Positions 13,579-26,800 of a DNA stretch of 64,000 nt are shown one piece after another (within the stretch, counting starts at the first letter, position 1; every line of letters starts with the position of its first letter). A program made the position numbers and the translations under genes. The notes beneath the pieces are model-generated. The model was not told the DNA's origin and made no database searches. It saw only the letters and a program-made list of their open reading frames with translations. The DNA lies in the NCBI RefSeq assembly GCF_014805625.2, contig NW_023998465.1, positions 969,538 through 1,033,537 of the forward strand. The letters run 5' to 3'. Source of the DNA: Glossina fuscipes (taxonomy: Eukaryota > Arthropoda > Insecta > Diptera > Glossinidae).

Positions 13579-14305
13579 GGTGCTTATAATATAGATGATT
13601 CGCTTATTCCAATTGTCGGTTTTGGTTTCAACTGATCGACAGTGATGATTTTCATGTCAATGATAAAGAACGGCCTGGAGGGCCAAACCAGTCCGAATAC
13701 AATGAATTGCAAGATTTATTGGATGAAAACCCAGCTCAAACTTTTGAACAATATTCGAATACCTTAGCTGTCGATGAATCAACTGTTTATACGTTTACAC
13801 GCGACGGGAAAGATCATAAAAGAGGAAAAATGGCTACCATAAGACTTGATTGAAAATACCTTTTCGAAACGCATCAAAATTGCCCTTTCATTGCTTGCAA
13901 GGCATAAAAAAATTATAATTTTCTGTGGCTTATTGTGATTGGCGATGAAAAGTGCGCCTACTACGACAATCCAACGCAAAAAAGTTCATGGGTTAATCGA
14001 GCAGAGCCACCCACATCGACGTTGCTGCAGGTGTCAAGGCACGCTTTCGCAGGTCGTATGGGTGATTCTGCCGCAACCAGCTTATTCACCAGACATAGCG
14101 CCTTCTTATTAATACTTATTCAGATCGGTCATGGCTTGGCTGGCAAACGGAAGAAGTACGAAGATGGGTCGATGATTGCATCGCTGCTAAACCAATCGTT
14201 CACTCGATTCGGTATCGCCATATTGCCAGAAAGATGGGAAAAGTTGCAGAAAGAATGCGAAATATTTTGATTAAGCGAATAATCATCAAAACGCATTTAA
14301 GCACC
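13579..14305 (+). mobile_element. mariner-like transposon, internally deleted, inactive
   Basis: The ends are imperfect inverted repeats: GGTGCTTATAATATAGATGA at the left matches the reverse complement of the right end (TAAGCACC at 14298-14305). A TA flanks each side (13577-13578 and 14306-14307), as expected for the TA target duplication. Inside are broken pieces of a D34D-type transposase: DDFHVNDKERPGGP, then IGDEKCAYYDNPTQKSSWV (around 13935-14000; the GDEKW motif has lost its Trp), then LPERWEKLQKECEIF at the C-terminus. Frameshifts and loss of about half the usual 1.3 kb leave it dead. Confidence 0.85.
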
Positions 14306-17300
14306 TATCATCATTATATCATATTGTTCAACATAATTCTCTCAAAATCATTTAACCTGTCAATTACATGCATAGAGGCTTACTTACGAATGCATACATG
14401 AGTAAACTCACTGGTAGGCCGATATATACACCGATTACATGAAAGTTCATTGCGAGATTTCGTCAAGGATCAGTCGATCAACCGTTAATTTTTTGCAGAT
14501 TTGGAAGCTCTTAGAATCCATATTCACAAACACTTTGACACTCGAATTACAGAAATTTTATGTGTATATATTTCTGCTAAAGTGAGTCAATTTAACCTTC
14601 CCGTTTTGTGGAATTACATCGATCGCAGATTGTGAGATAAGAAATTGAAATTTCAATACAAAAGGCATGAAACATGCGTGAAAACACGCTCACAGTAGCT
14701 AAGATATTAAAGCAGCCTCTGTGCGGTTCGGTGTGAAAATGGGCCCGACCGTTTTATTGTTACCTCCACAATTACAAAATTTATTTCCAATTTATTCTAA
14801 CGCACGCTGGACTAGATTTATTGTTAAATGCAGATGTATTAAGTAAGCCGGTCGTAGACGAAGACAAGTTTTTTTTACTTATTTAATTCAGCTTTATTCA
14901 TCACCACAACTTGCCTCTACAGAGAGACAATGCAGCTGCCTTCTAACATTCCCTACAGAAGGACCCTCAAAATATACTTCAATAGGCGCACTACGCTCAC
15001 CGCTTGATCCAGGTCTTGCCTTGGAATACCTTTCTGAGATTTAGAAAAAGCCGCTGGAGACCATGTCTTAAACATACGGTGGGTGTGGAGCACCATTTTG
15101 AACTTCAATTTAATTTGCCATTGGAGAGTTGTGATTCTACACACCTGCTCTACGGTGATCGAAAACGGTACACTTTGGAAACCAACTTTCTCATATTCTG
15201 ATTTTCACTCAATACATTGCCTCTTGATACATTCAGGGTTTTAGCTATTTCTTGCAAACTTTGTGTCCACTTATAAAGAATAGCGCCTACTCCGTTCAGT
15301 TTCATCGCTGTCCGCAGGAGAGTTTTTATAACAATTTTGAAGCCAATGATAACGATGATCAATTCGAATTTTTTTTTGTTTTGAAAATGTAGTGTAAATC
15401 GTAAGGAAAATATCGAAATGATATGATATGTTGGAAGACTGTATTTGAGGAAGGTTGTATTTGATCGTTGGCAGTTTCCAAAAATAATATTAACTTTTGG
15501 TAAAGACCGCTTAAAGATCACATTTATGTGCCAGTGTATGGAATGATTGAGCAAGGTGTTATATTCATGAGTAGAATATTTAGATCAAATTTTCAAAAAG
15601 GCGTAAGCGAAACGGATTCAAACCATTATGTGGCGGAGAAATAATATTAATTTCAAAAGTTACACTTCTTACAAAGAGTGTATAATTTGACTACTCATGG
15701 CCTACTTCCATGTATCTATGTTTGGAACTCACTTATTTGATTTGAACAGTTTTTAATCCATCTATTATAACGTCCAACATCTATCTATGGTTGAGAATCT
15801 ACTTGTAATATTAATTAGAGTCACCTGAATATTGCTTTTTATTTATGTTAATATATATTAATTATTTCATGTTTCTACCACAACTTTCATAAGTACTAAA
15901 AAACTCAATTTTGTATATTAGTCTAATCTGCCTTAGACGCTTGTTTTCTAGATAAAGTGCTCTTTCTGCTTATAATAAGCAGATTCTTGTTTGTTTGGTA
16001 TAACGGAAAAGTGACAGATCATTGTATCTTCCTTTAACAGCGTAGAGGAGTAAGCCTAAAGGAAATAACGTTCCAGCCTTGCCAACAAGCTCAAGTTCAA
16101 TGCCAATTATAAATAATCGAATAAATAAACAGATCACATTACACTACGGATATTTACTATCCAAATTATGTTTGTTGTCTACTTCAACGAATACGATTAT
16201 TTTCAACTTGTGGAAATCAAACCCCATATTAAAAACTTCTATGAAACAAAAATAATACACCCTTGTTCTACGGTCGTGTGCAAAAAATAAATAACATTTT
16301 TCACAACAGTGGCGATGACTAATAAAATACAATGAATTAAATTAAATGATGTGATTTACATGAAATAATTTTAGTTATCATACGTATGTGGACTTTGGAA
16401 GAGGAATTTAAAGCACTTTAAATACCGATGTGTCGAAAGAACTCTTAATATTTTTTTAATATATATACCTGTGAAAGAGCTGAACATTTTTGTTCGTTAT
16501 AAATTTTTAATATTGTACTGAATATAAATTTTTCGGTGTTTGAATTCAGTTCAGTATGAGCTCACTTGCTGGGATTTTTATATTTTACAATTTTCTTTGT
16601 TATTTTGTCTTTAATCCGCTGCTCTATAGAAACACCCGTTCACACCGTAAACACGTTATACATTGAATCTACTTTATTCTCAGCTCTCACAGTTGTACGC
16701 TAATATAAAATGACTCATCCAACTTATGTCTAAATGAAAGGTGAGAGACGATGGGAAAATTTTCGTACATATCGCACAAGGACTTTCTTTTAGAATTAAT
16801 GATGTAATATTTAAATTCTATCATTTTGTTATCCCGAACTATTGTTCCGAAGCTAGATATTTTTTTCTTTTGTTTCGTGTGGAGAAATTACAGTATAATA
16901 TATAATATCCTCTTCAGAATGTTATATTCTTTGAGCGTAAAAATTTTAAACGTCTGGTTGGTAATCACGTAGCTGAAAGTTAGTTTTCGCTTCTGTATTC
17001 AGCCGTTTTTGCCAAACAAATAAACACAAAAGCGAAATCTAAATTTTTCATATATGATTACTCGTCATATAACAAAGATGCACCGCAACATAATATCCGC
17101 CGAATTTCGCTAAACGGTAATAATACACAGAAACATTATAAATATTAGCAAAAATATTTATATATAAGATGGGATAGCCCCTACTGAAATTATAAAAATG
17201 TATTATTCGTTTGAACGACACTAAAAAGAACGTAGGGCCATTTACATGGCATATCATTTGTAAAAGTATTGTTACTTAACATTTTTGGAGACATAAAGAG

Positions 17301-19484
17301 TATAGTTCACCACCTTTAGCAATTCCAGATCTATCACATCCTACGTAGCTGAGTTTTCTGATCATTTTGATTATCACTAGGATACGGACATAAATATTGA
17401 CCCATTAATAAATTTGAACAGTCGCTTTGTGTAGTTATAAAAAATAATTCACTAAGTAAAACGTATTTAAACATAATAAAGAACAAAACGTGTATGTACA
17501 ATTAAAAAAATACAAATTTACAAAATTTTCATGTTTTTCTAACAGCAAATCTATTTTGATTCTAATCAAGAATAAGGACCCTTACAACATGTACGTTTTT
17601 GAAATTTACAACCTCTTAAAAGACCCAAGCATCGAAGAATGCCACCTATGTGGTTTGGCACCACATTGTAAATCGCTTTAGTCAGGGTCGGTATTAGTTA
17701 ATTAGTCTGTGTGATTAGAACTTTCCTAAAAGCATATTTATAACAAATTTTTAGTTTCGTCCTAGAGATCGAGCGTGTTGATCGGCAGCCAACAGCTATA
17801 AACAGTGACCAGTCGTTCCTCATAAGTGCTTATGACTTTGTTTTCTTATTAACTTTCTACAGAATTTTGTAGTCTGGTACAACAGTCACAATGAAATTCT
17901 TCAGTATCAAGTTTGACATTAAATAATGGAGCTAAGCCACGAGAACCATAAGTTTTAATTGAAATGCAGCTTACATGAATGATGTCTAGTACAAATTCAT
18001 ATACATATCTCTATTATCGAAATTTTTAATTCCAAAGAAATAGTCAACTGTTCAGATATATTTTATGCCAAGTCTTGTTAACAAAGTAGAAAAATGGTGC
18101 AGAGAAAATCTCGCAGCATTTTGCATGAATTTCGTTAAATTTTTTGATTGAAACATCGTGAATAATGATCTCAGCTCATGCTACATCAAGCAGGAGGAGC
18201 AGGAAATCAAAACTTCGCTTATGTGCTTTCAGTTAGTCCTCGTAAGGTCGGAATTGAAAACAGGCAAAAACCGAAAAATACATTTATTTTTTGCAGATGA
18301 CGGATTCGAATCAATTTTATTCAAAATCTAACTAAATGTTTTTCGAACAACTTAGATTAGCCATATATCATTTTTAAATTAAGAGCGTTCCCTTTAAAAA
18401 TATATATTCGTAGAGAATAGAGTACAGGCAATTATGCTTACATTATCTTAAGCAGGAAATATATCTCATAAGAAAAAACCTATCGAAATATTGAAATAGT
18501 AAAAAACATATACATTCCGTTCACGTTTTAGTTTTCATCTTCGTCAATTTTTAGAGCCAAATAATAACGTATATGTCCCCATATTTTATCTTGTTTTATC
18601 AAGATGGCAGTCTGCTCCCACGAACGAAGAAAAACCACCTTTCTAGGCGAACTTACTGCCTTCATAACATTAGCCGATTAAGAGAGAATCATTTGACATT
18701 TCGCCAGCATCATTTACGCAACAAAATTATGATGTCCCAATATAGGACCAGAAATAAAAACAACGCTTTGAAAGAGAGTAAGAGAGAGCAAAAGTTGTAT
18801 TCGACATATACGTGTAAGACAATGAGCATATATGGGCTGTAACAAAATATGTGAAAGAATATGTTTTTAGGCGTCTTAAGCAGTTACATATATGAGCAAA
18901 AGCAATGGAATAACCAATTTTGGTCTTCTGTTCTGTTTGTCCGTTTTGTTTCAGTATTTTGAGGAGAATTTCTTTTTATGATTTGCCTTCTTTCCGGAGA
19001 GAATTAGTACCATTTTGCCTAATATCTGTTTTTTGCTATAAAATTATCCTTATTCTTCACCATAGTATTGTACCAGGAGTTACCAATTATTTTAAATGGG
19101 TTTTCCCCGAAAATATTGCTGGCCTATGTACCATTCGTAATTGTTATTAGCATATTAACTTAATATTAAAGTTAACCTTAAGTTGATATTAGACTAATAA
19201 CAGTTATTAAAAAAATTTAAATTAAATAGAATAACAGTGCATATGACACATACATATCGTTTTCATATTGATTAAAGTGTAGAAGTTGGAAATAAATATA
19301 ATAACAATTTTTTTTTAACCATAATAATAGGAAAAACCTGTATGATAGAAATTAGAGAGAACAATAATAACAAAAATTTGTGGCTAAAGATATATACACA
19401 AAAAAATTATAGTAATTCACCAAAAAGAAGTCAAATCATAAAAAACAAGTAATAATGTTATAGACGGGTAAAGCCGACCTTTAA
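14306..19484. other. Long AT-rich desert, no supported gene
   Basis: No domain or exon chain was recognised. Around 14950-15560 on the minus strand, one frame (WTQSLQEIAKTLNVS) hints at a helix-turn-helix of a Tc1-like transposase, but stops follow and no partner motif was found. At 17797 a TATAAAC box lies 94 bases before an ATG in good context (17891), but the frame ends after about 11 codons. Confidence 0.4.
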
Positions 19485-20372
19485 ATACCCCGCATCACAC
19501 TGTGTAACGCAATTCTTATTTTTCTTATAGAATATAAAAATTACACCTTGTTTCTATCTAAACGCATATTTTTCATGTGCGTCTTTATGAAGAAGCGGGT
19601 CCAAAATGCAACCGAATGAAGTACAAATTTAATCCTTACACATGCTAGGATCCAAAAATGGGCGTAGATGGTCCAAAATTTGTAGAATTTAGTTTTGTAT
19701 GAAATTACTATTATGCGTTAATTTTCATCGCCACATATTAAAAGTTAGATTTTTCTGTACTGCAAACCATAAATTTTCGTAAAAATCCTTGTTAAGGTAG
19801 GATTCAAAAAATAGGCCGAAAGGCCCAAATTTGGCACAGTTAATTTTTTTATGTTATTTACTATTACTTCATATGATTTTCATCGTGAAACTTTGAAAAT
19901 TATACCTTTTTGTCGTATCCACTTTACTTTTTGTTATATGAGAGGAATTTCAAAAATTGTTTTAGCCGGTCCAAAGTTTTCATATAATTTAGAATGCCAA
20001 AATACTACTACCTAGCCACTTTTGCCGAGAAATTTTGAAAGCTACAATTTTTTCCGTATAACGACTTTTCAGAATAGAACGTAGGGGAGTGGTCGAAAAA
20101 GCGAACCATTTTCAATAGCTTTCGTCGTTAGGTTAAAACACGTCACTGTATCAAATTTCATTAATATATCTCAAAATTGCGGCTTGTCACTTAGACAAAA
20201 ATTTAGATCGATAGTCATCAAACGGATACATAGGCTTAGATCAGTTCAGATTACGATTCTGAACGGATCGGTATAATAAAAAGTGGGCCTATCTTAATTC
20301 CTCCGACGTGTTACATACGTCCGCATTGCCGTAATATATCTTGTACTACAAGTGATGTACGGTATAAAAATA
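19485..20372 (-). repeat. Interspersed repeat family R1, copy 4 (longest)
   Basis: The ends resemble each other and those of copy 1: TACCCCGCATCACACTGTG on the left and TTGTACTACAAGTGATGTAC on the right. The internal segment around 20070-20280 is the reverse complement of the copy 1 interior (TTCTATTCTGAAAAGTC, GACCACTCC, GATCGGTATAATAAA). The family clearly has defined termini and no coding capacity. Confidence 0.6.
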
Positions 20373-21500
20373 TTAGCATCAAAATATTAAAAGTAAATGC
20401 GATAAATAATAAAAATTGCTTTTTGCTAGAAAAAAAATAGGGGGTACACACGCATAAAAAATAGTTTTGCCACTAAATACAACAGCGAAAACTTTCAGCT
20501 ACATTATTACGCAGTTTTTGAAAGCATTTTTTTTTAAGTAATTCTTTTTCCTCTTTTAAATTTCAAAGTTTCCTTCAGTAATGTTGACCCTACATTACTG
20601 CAACAATGGACGATGAAAATTCTATTCAGTGCTTTGCCGTGTAGAACTTGTGTCTTTATCTAAAAAAAAAAAGCAAGCAAGCGCTTAGGTTCGAGAGCGT
20701 ACACTTGTAAATTTATCTAATGCTTATGTACGTACATATGCTCTGGTTCAAATGAATAGTTTGGAATTTCTCGAGTGAAACACTAATTTTCCGACTCCAT
20801 TGGCCCAATAATGCATATCAAACTATAACAGGACTGTTGTCGTGTTCGCCGTAAGCAGTTGGTTTAAGAACAAGATTCCTGCTTCCTGCACAAGAAAAAT
20901 TATGCAAAATATGTCAAAACGTTAAAACGTGACATTATTAATCAAAAGGGATACACCGCCACAGATTAATTTTTAGTAATATGCTTTTTTTTCCTTCGTA
21001 TGCTTCCTTGTACAAAAAAGCGTTACATTAATGACGCTACATTTTTGAGTTCTTGAAGTTATTTATTTTTCTTACCATGTTAATTTTCGAACAATGGTTT
21101 GCTTATTTTTTAATATTTTAATACGTATTTCCTAGTAGTAAGAAATAGTAAAATAAATTTTTGTTTTGACAATGGACTAGATGTAACAAGCGTTTATTTT
21201 TTGTCGAGGGAAAAAATCCAATATTAATGAAACTCACTGCAAAAGTAACAAGCGTGTTTTTTCAGTTAATTTTTCGTGCAGAAATTTTCTATTTTGGATT
21301 CAGCTCAGCTTGCAAGAATATCCCTTATTCACCAGTTCACAGCGTAAGAAGAAGTTTTTTTGCAAGCAGCAGATGATTTCAATTATTCCTGCTAGGTGCA
21401 CACTATAGTCCGTAATAGAGTGTTTATAATTAATTAGCAGTCTCTAATAGTTTTACAAGGATATACTTGAGCGACAATGTAATTATTTCAAATATGATAA
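20373..21500. other. Spacer, no gene seen
   Basis: No recognised coding or structured element. It may include the unrecognised 5' end of the Harbinger remnant that follows. Confidence 0.35.
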
Positions 21501-22340
21501 CAGGAATGATGTGGGAACGTTGTCGTCGTCGCCCTAAACCCAAAAACCATGGTAAGATATTTATAAAAAAATCGAGATGGCAGTGGATTATTGGTGACCG
21601 CATCCGACCATATGTATTATATTAACTTTGGGCAATTTAAAGTGAATGTTTACAGGAATCGTGAAATATTTGGACTTCTTCTAAATTTAGTAGAGATGTT
21701 ACCGAAGTTTTCGTATAGACCATCAATACTTGCTAAGTGCAGATTGTTCTTAACTCTGCTGTAAGTTTCTCATTTTTTATAACTGAAATTGAATTGCAGA
21801 TATTTGGCTCGTGGAGTATATGTCAGATAGTTATCGCGTATTATGGAATGTTCTTGTTCCATTTTATTTATATTTACCAAACAAGTAAGCGTGGAAGCGC
21901 ATAGCATGTCATTTGGAAATATTCGGAATCTTGTACAATGCGTAGGTGCTGCCGATGGAAAACACGTTGATATTTTGCATCCTCCTAATTCTGATTCATA
22001 ATATTACAACCGTTTGCTACGCTAAAACATGACCAACATTTATAATATATTCGTTCTTTCAGGCATATACTCAATAGTTTTCCAAACAGTGTGCGATGCG
22101 AACTTTGCTGCAATTGACACTGAAGCGTACAGGTTCCAAAGTGGTGGTGGCATTATGTTCCATTCGGAGTATGAGAGACGCTTAGTCCAAAATGGATTAG
22201 AGCTGGCTGAAACTAAAATAATTAATATCAAGTTTCCCTACTATTTTGTGAGCGACGCACCATTTCCTCTACGATGCAACCTAATAAGGTCTTACACAAG
22301 GGATTCTACTAAAGCAAGACGCGGAGAGTTTTAACAAAAG
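21500..22340 (+). pseudogene. PIF/Harbinger-type transposase remnant
   Basis: Successive pieces read NREIFGLLLNLVEMLPKFSY, then YLARGVYVR after a GTAAGT..GCAG intron-like gap (about 21762-21800), then QCVGAADGKHVDILHPP (about 21940-21985). The last is the first-Asp block of Harbinger DDE nucleases. It continues with SIVFQTVCDANF and YYFVSDAPFPLRCNL (22229-22285), matching the VCDA and GDxxFPL blocks. An internal stop after DSDS... (TAA near 22000) and frame changes show decay. Terminal inverted repeats were not identified. Confidence 0.7.
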
Positions 22341-23877
22341 CTTATTCCATGGAAGGACAATCGAAAGTACGTTGTGTTCATCGTTGTAGGGTGCTGTTAA
22401 GCACCTAACGGTACACTACATTTACTTTACATTTCCGTTTTTTAAGAACATGAATAGAAGTAAACCATTTCATAATAAATAAATATTTAAACGGAACGCC
22501 CAATTGTTCATACTTTATATTAGAACTTTACCTGTTTATGCCAAAATTAGTCAATTAAACCTGAAATGTTTGTGGGACAAAAATGAATACAAAAAGCACT
22601 CCTTAATTGATTAAGAACCCTATTGGTTACATTTGCAGCTTATATAAACGTGAATACATAAGGAAATACAACCTTTGCCAAGCTCACGAACTAAGATAAA
22701 AATAACTGTGGGTACATAAATGCATTATATTTTGTAGATTTCAAATTACAGTGAAATGTTGGAACTTTTTTTCCGATCTTAAAGTTGGTTAATAAATCTA
22801 AAGATAAATACTCTTTTTTTTATACATTTATATATATGAGATTATATATTATAAAAACCACTTGTACAAATATGTGCGAAGAATTAACACAAAATGTTCA
22901 AAAATATGCGAAAATCGAACGCCAGGTTTCTAAAAATTGAATAAATGTTCATCGCAGTTTGCGTTGCTCTGTTCCTGAACGCATTGTTGGAAACTTTTAA
23001 AAATTCTGCGTTCGAAACAAAATCATGTGTTCAGGCACAATAAAAAAATCAAAAAATAAACATCAAAATCTGTATAAAAATAGGTAATTGGCTCAATAAG
23101 TCATAGTTTCATAAGCACTTCCTTCTTAATAACTTCCTATGCCATCTAGCTCTTAGTGATGGAGGCGCTTTAACCTTAAAAAAAAGCATTTGCTCCGCGC
23201 TGGCATTCTTTCTTCTTCTTCTTGAAGGCAGTATACGTATTGTTGCAGTACTGACGTTTTTATTCAAAATCGCAAAATTTCTTTTATCATTTATTATTTC
23301 TTTCCATTTCCTTCAGTTAACAAGTGTATTTTTTGCAACTAAACACTCTCAGCGTGTTCCATGTACCACGATCCGGCAGTAATGTTTCAGGCAGATCCAA
23401 AGGCTTCAACGGCTAGCCGTTCTTCCATATTACTTCGAGCAGTGATACGGCTTTCTTCATTTGACCACGAGACGAACATATGCATACTTTAACGTTAATA
23501 CACCAAGTTTATTATTTGTTGGAAAAATTGCAAATATTTATTTGCTTTGATCACTTTGAAATATTTTAGTGGCTTGCCTAGACATTATGGTCCGAAGGTT
23601 CTCCAACTAATAAAATAACTTTGTTATTATTTAAACATCCAACTTTTGCGTATTTACGAATAAATTTAAGGAGGATGAGAACATTTTGACACACTCTTCC
23701 TCTTTTCAGGTAAGCGTTTTTTGAAAATGAAGTTTTTATGGACAAAAATCAAATTTAATTATATTGATAATAATTAATTAGCTACCTGGTATTTACAATT
23801 TAAAAAAACTAAGGAAACTTGGGTTCATTCTTAATATATGTTTTCCATTTCTTAAATTCCAGCTTTTTTGATATCTT
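22341..23877. other. Spacer downstream of dila, no gene seen
   Basis: No conserved coding region. An imperfect inverted segment around 22915-23015 (CGAACGC near both ends) may be a diverged short mobile element. No clear AATAAA signal was found just downstream of the dila stop on the minus strand. Confidence 0.35.
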
Positions 23878-26800
23878 TCATTTGACACAGTAATCTTTTC
23901 TCTGTTGTCTTATGATGGCCTCTAATTTCAAACATCTTTCCCTAAGGGTGGCGTTTTCTTTTTGCAGGATATCTATTGTAGCATCTTTCTTTTCAATGGC
24001 CTGCTGAACTCTATATGAAAACATAGCAAAAGAATTTTAAGCTGATAGGAATTGACAAAAAAACTATTTAAATTGCCCACCGTTTATGGATTTGCTGTAT
24101 CTCCTGATCCCGTCCAATTTTTAATCCTTGCATCTCCCCCTGCAATTCGCTTTTCAAATTTTCTCTTAATTGTTCGCGTTCGTTGAGAAAGTCTTTGCAC
24201 ATCTGCGCGATACCAACGACAGATTATATTAGCCTAAAATTTTGGTAACTGTAGGCAATTACCCATCTTACCTTTTTACTATGTTCCAACTCCATGTTCA
24301 TACGTTTAATATCAGCTTGAAGATTTTTCACCTGAGCGTCGGATTCCGCTAACTTGTTGCGAGTTATAGTGTATTTCTCTCTTACAGACCTTTCCACAAC
24401 TTCAGCTTCTTGCAAATCTTTTTCATATTTTTGCTTTAAACGACTAACGAGCACAAACCATATAAAAATTCGAAAACACAATTCGAAGCGAATGAGCCAT
24501 CTTACCTAATCTTAACTTGATATTCTTCATTATTCTTTAAAGATTCTGCGTCCATTCGTTGCACAATGGAGTCAATTTGCCTATCTCGTTCAGCTCTATA
24601 ATATTGTCTAACAGCATTCTCCTTTTCCACTTGTTGCATTTTGCAATTATTCTCATGCTCTTTTTTCCATACCTCGAAATCAGCTTCGTACTGTTTTTCA
24701 ATAGTATTTAAGCGATTTTGGTACCTTTCTTCTTGTTTTAACATTTTTTCCTGTATTTCTTTGGTAGTCCGCTGGAATTCAATTTCTTTATCTTTTTGCC
24801 ATTCTAGTTTTCTACTTTGCATGTCTTCTTCCCTGGTTTTTAAATCTCTTAAAAGATTTTCCTTTTCTTGATGGAAATCTTCAACAAACTTTTGTTTTTC
24901 TTTATTAAAGGCTTCCCTTTCCTCTTCTATTTGTTTCTCAAATCTTTTAGGGGGAGGAAAAATATTTAATGTAGGGAATATAAAAATAAGGTATTCAGAC
25001 AGGCGCACCTTACCTTTCTCTAAGCACAGCTCTCTCTTTAGCAATTGTAGATTCTCTGTCTTGAGTGCACGATTCTCTAATGCTGTTTTCAATTTGTTCA
25101 TGCTTCGCTCGCGCCTCTTCCAAGGCCGCTAGCAAATGTTGCTGATGTTGGTTTTTTAGTTCTGTAATTTCTTTCTGATGGCATGTTGACATTTTATTAA
25201 TTTCCGTTTCTAAGCCCTTGACGGTAAGCTCCTTAAAATTTATAAGTAAATTTAGTCATCTCATTTCTTAATTGGGAACTTACTTTTATTTTCTTAGTAT
25301 TTTCTTTGACCCAACGCTCTCTCCGTATTTTCTCACTCGCCAAAATATTTTCTTTCACTCTTGCAATTTCAGTTTCCAATTTATGTTCCCAAGCTTGAGT
25401 TTGACTTTCCAAACGCCTTGTCAGAGCGGCGACTTTCTCACAAAGACACCCTTTGTCTTTAAGCAACTATTATTACAGGCCAAAAGGCTTAAAATATTTT
25501 GTTCGAAGTCCACATATTATTTTCTTACTTGTTCTATAAAGGCTTGATGTCTGCACACTATTATCTCATAACGTTTCTTTTGTTCTCTCATACGTAGGGC
25601 TGCATTTGATTTCTCAGACCGCACAATCTTCTGCTTCTCTGTGCGAATTTTTGCTACGTGTTCTTTAGAAAGCAGTAATGCATTTGCCAATTCGTTGGCC
25701 CTCAAACTAAGTGCGATGATTTTTCGCGCTAACTGGTGATTAGGCAGCATGAGCAAGTCGGAAAGCCTAGAAAACAGAACCAGAAGGCAGAGAGCCAGAA
25801 TTCTCTGAATACACAATTGAGTATGTCTCAGCTAAAGAAAGACAAGCTAAGCAGAAGTTATTTTTGATTTGGTTATAACACTTTTGTATTTATCGCTAAG
25901 TCACATGACGGGAACCAATTTTTGAAATAAATTACGACAATCATACAGACTCTCGAATCGCATACGTGAATAACATATAAATAAGAAATAAGTGCGGACA
26001 AGGGATTTAATTCCGACATTCACGGTACTTGAAATCTCATTCTGCTACATTTTGCTAGCAACTTTTTGAACCCTAAGATATTTGTATCGCGAGCTCGAAA
26101 GACCCTGACTTTCAAAGCTTTTTCTAGAAGTTTTCGAAACACCAAATTGAAATCAACCATCTTAATAAGCGTTTGTGGCAGTAATGTAACAAAAAGTTTG
26201 GTGTTTAGTGTTGGCGAACTCTTTTCTTCTAGTCAAAGTTATGCAATCGTAATCGTGATTCGAAGTTGAATTCACTATTGATTCGGATCATGGATATTCT
26301 ACCTTACAGGTCAGATGTGTGCTTTTAGGAGAAATTCTAACATTTGACAATAGTACGTTTTCGTGGAGTCTTAAGGAATTTTTCACTTACTTTGGCACGT
26401 CTTCCACAATATCCGGTTCCACGACGAATCCTATTTCCGAAGGTTTAGTAAGGCGCGTTTCTAACAACGTTTTTTCGCAACTGTCCTCAACATTATCTAG
26501 ATAACTTAAAATGTCTTGTAACTTATTATCAGGAATTTTAGAGTTACCGTACATCTCATCTGAATTTTGAAATGTTGTAAGAATGGGTGTCAAGCCGTTG
26601 ACAATATAGTTATCATAATATCTTACCCTTTTTCTTATCGTCCTCGATTTCTTTAATAACAGAAACGATTTCGTCGTACGTAGAATCGTCTTGAGAATTA
26701 TCATGTGAGCTTGAAGAGGGTTTATCATCCTCTTCTTTAGCGATAGCTCCGTTTTCAATGTCGGGATCCAAAGTTTTCATTGCTTCTAAAGTTTCTTTGG

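Noticed and set aside
14953..15554. Tc1-like transposase on the minus strand
   Set aside because: Only one weak helix-turn-helix-like phrase; no DDE motifs, no inverted repeats, several stops.
22915..23015. Small MITE with CGAACGC ends
   Set aside because: The inverted match is short and interrupted, and no target duplication is visible.
24641..24871. Plus-strand frames across the dila coiled coil
   Set aside because: Antisense shadows of minus-strand exons; Ser/Phe-rich composition is the complement of Lys/Glu codons.
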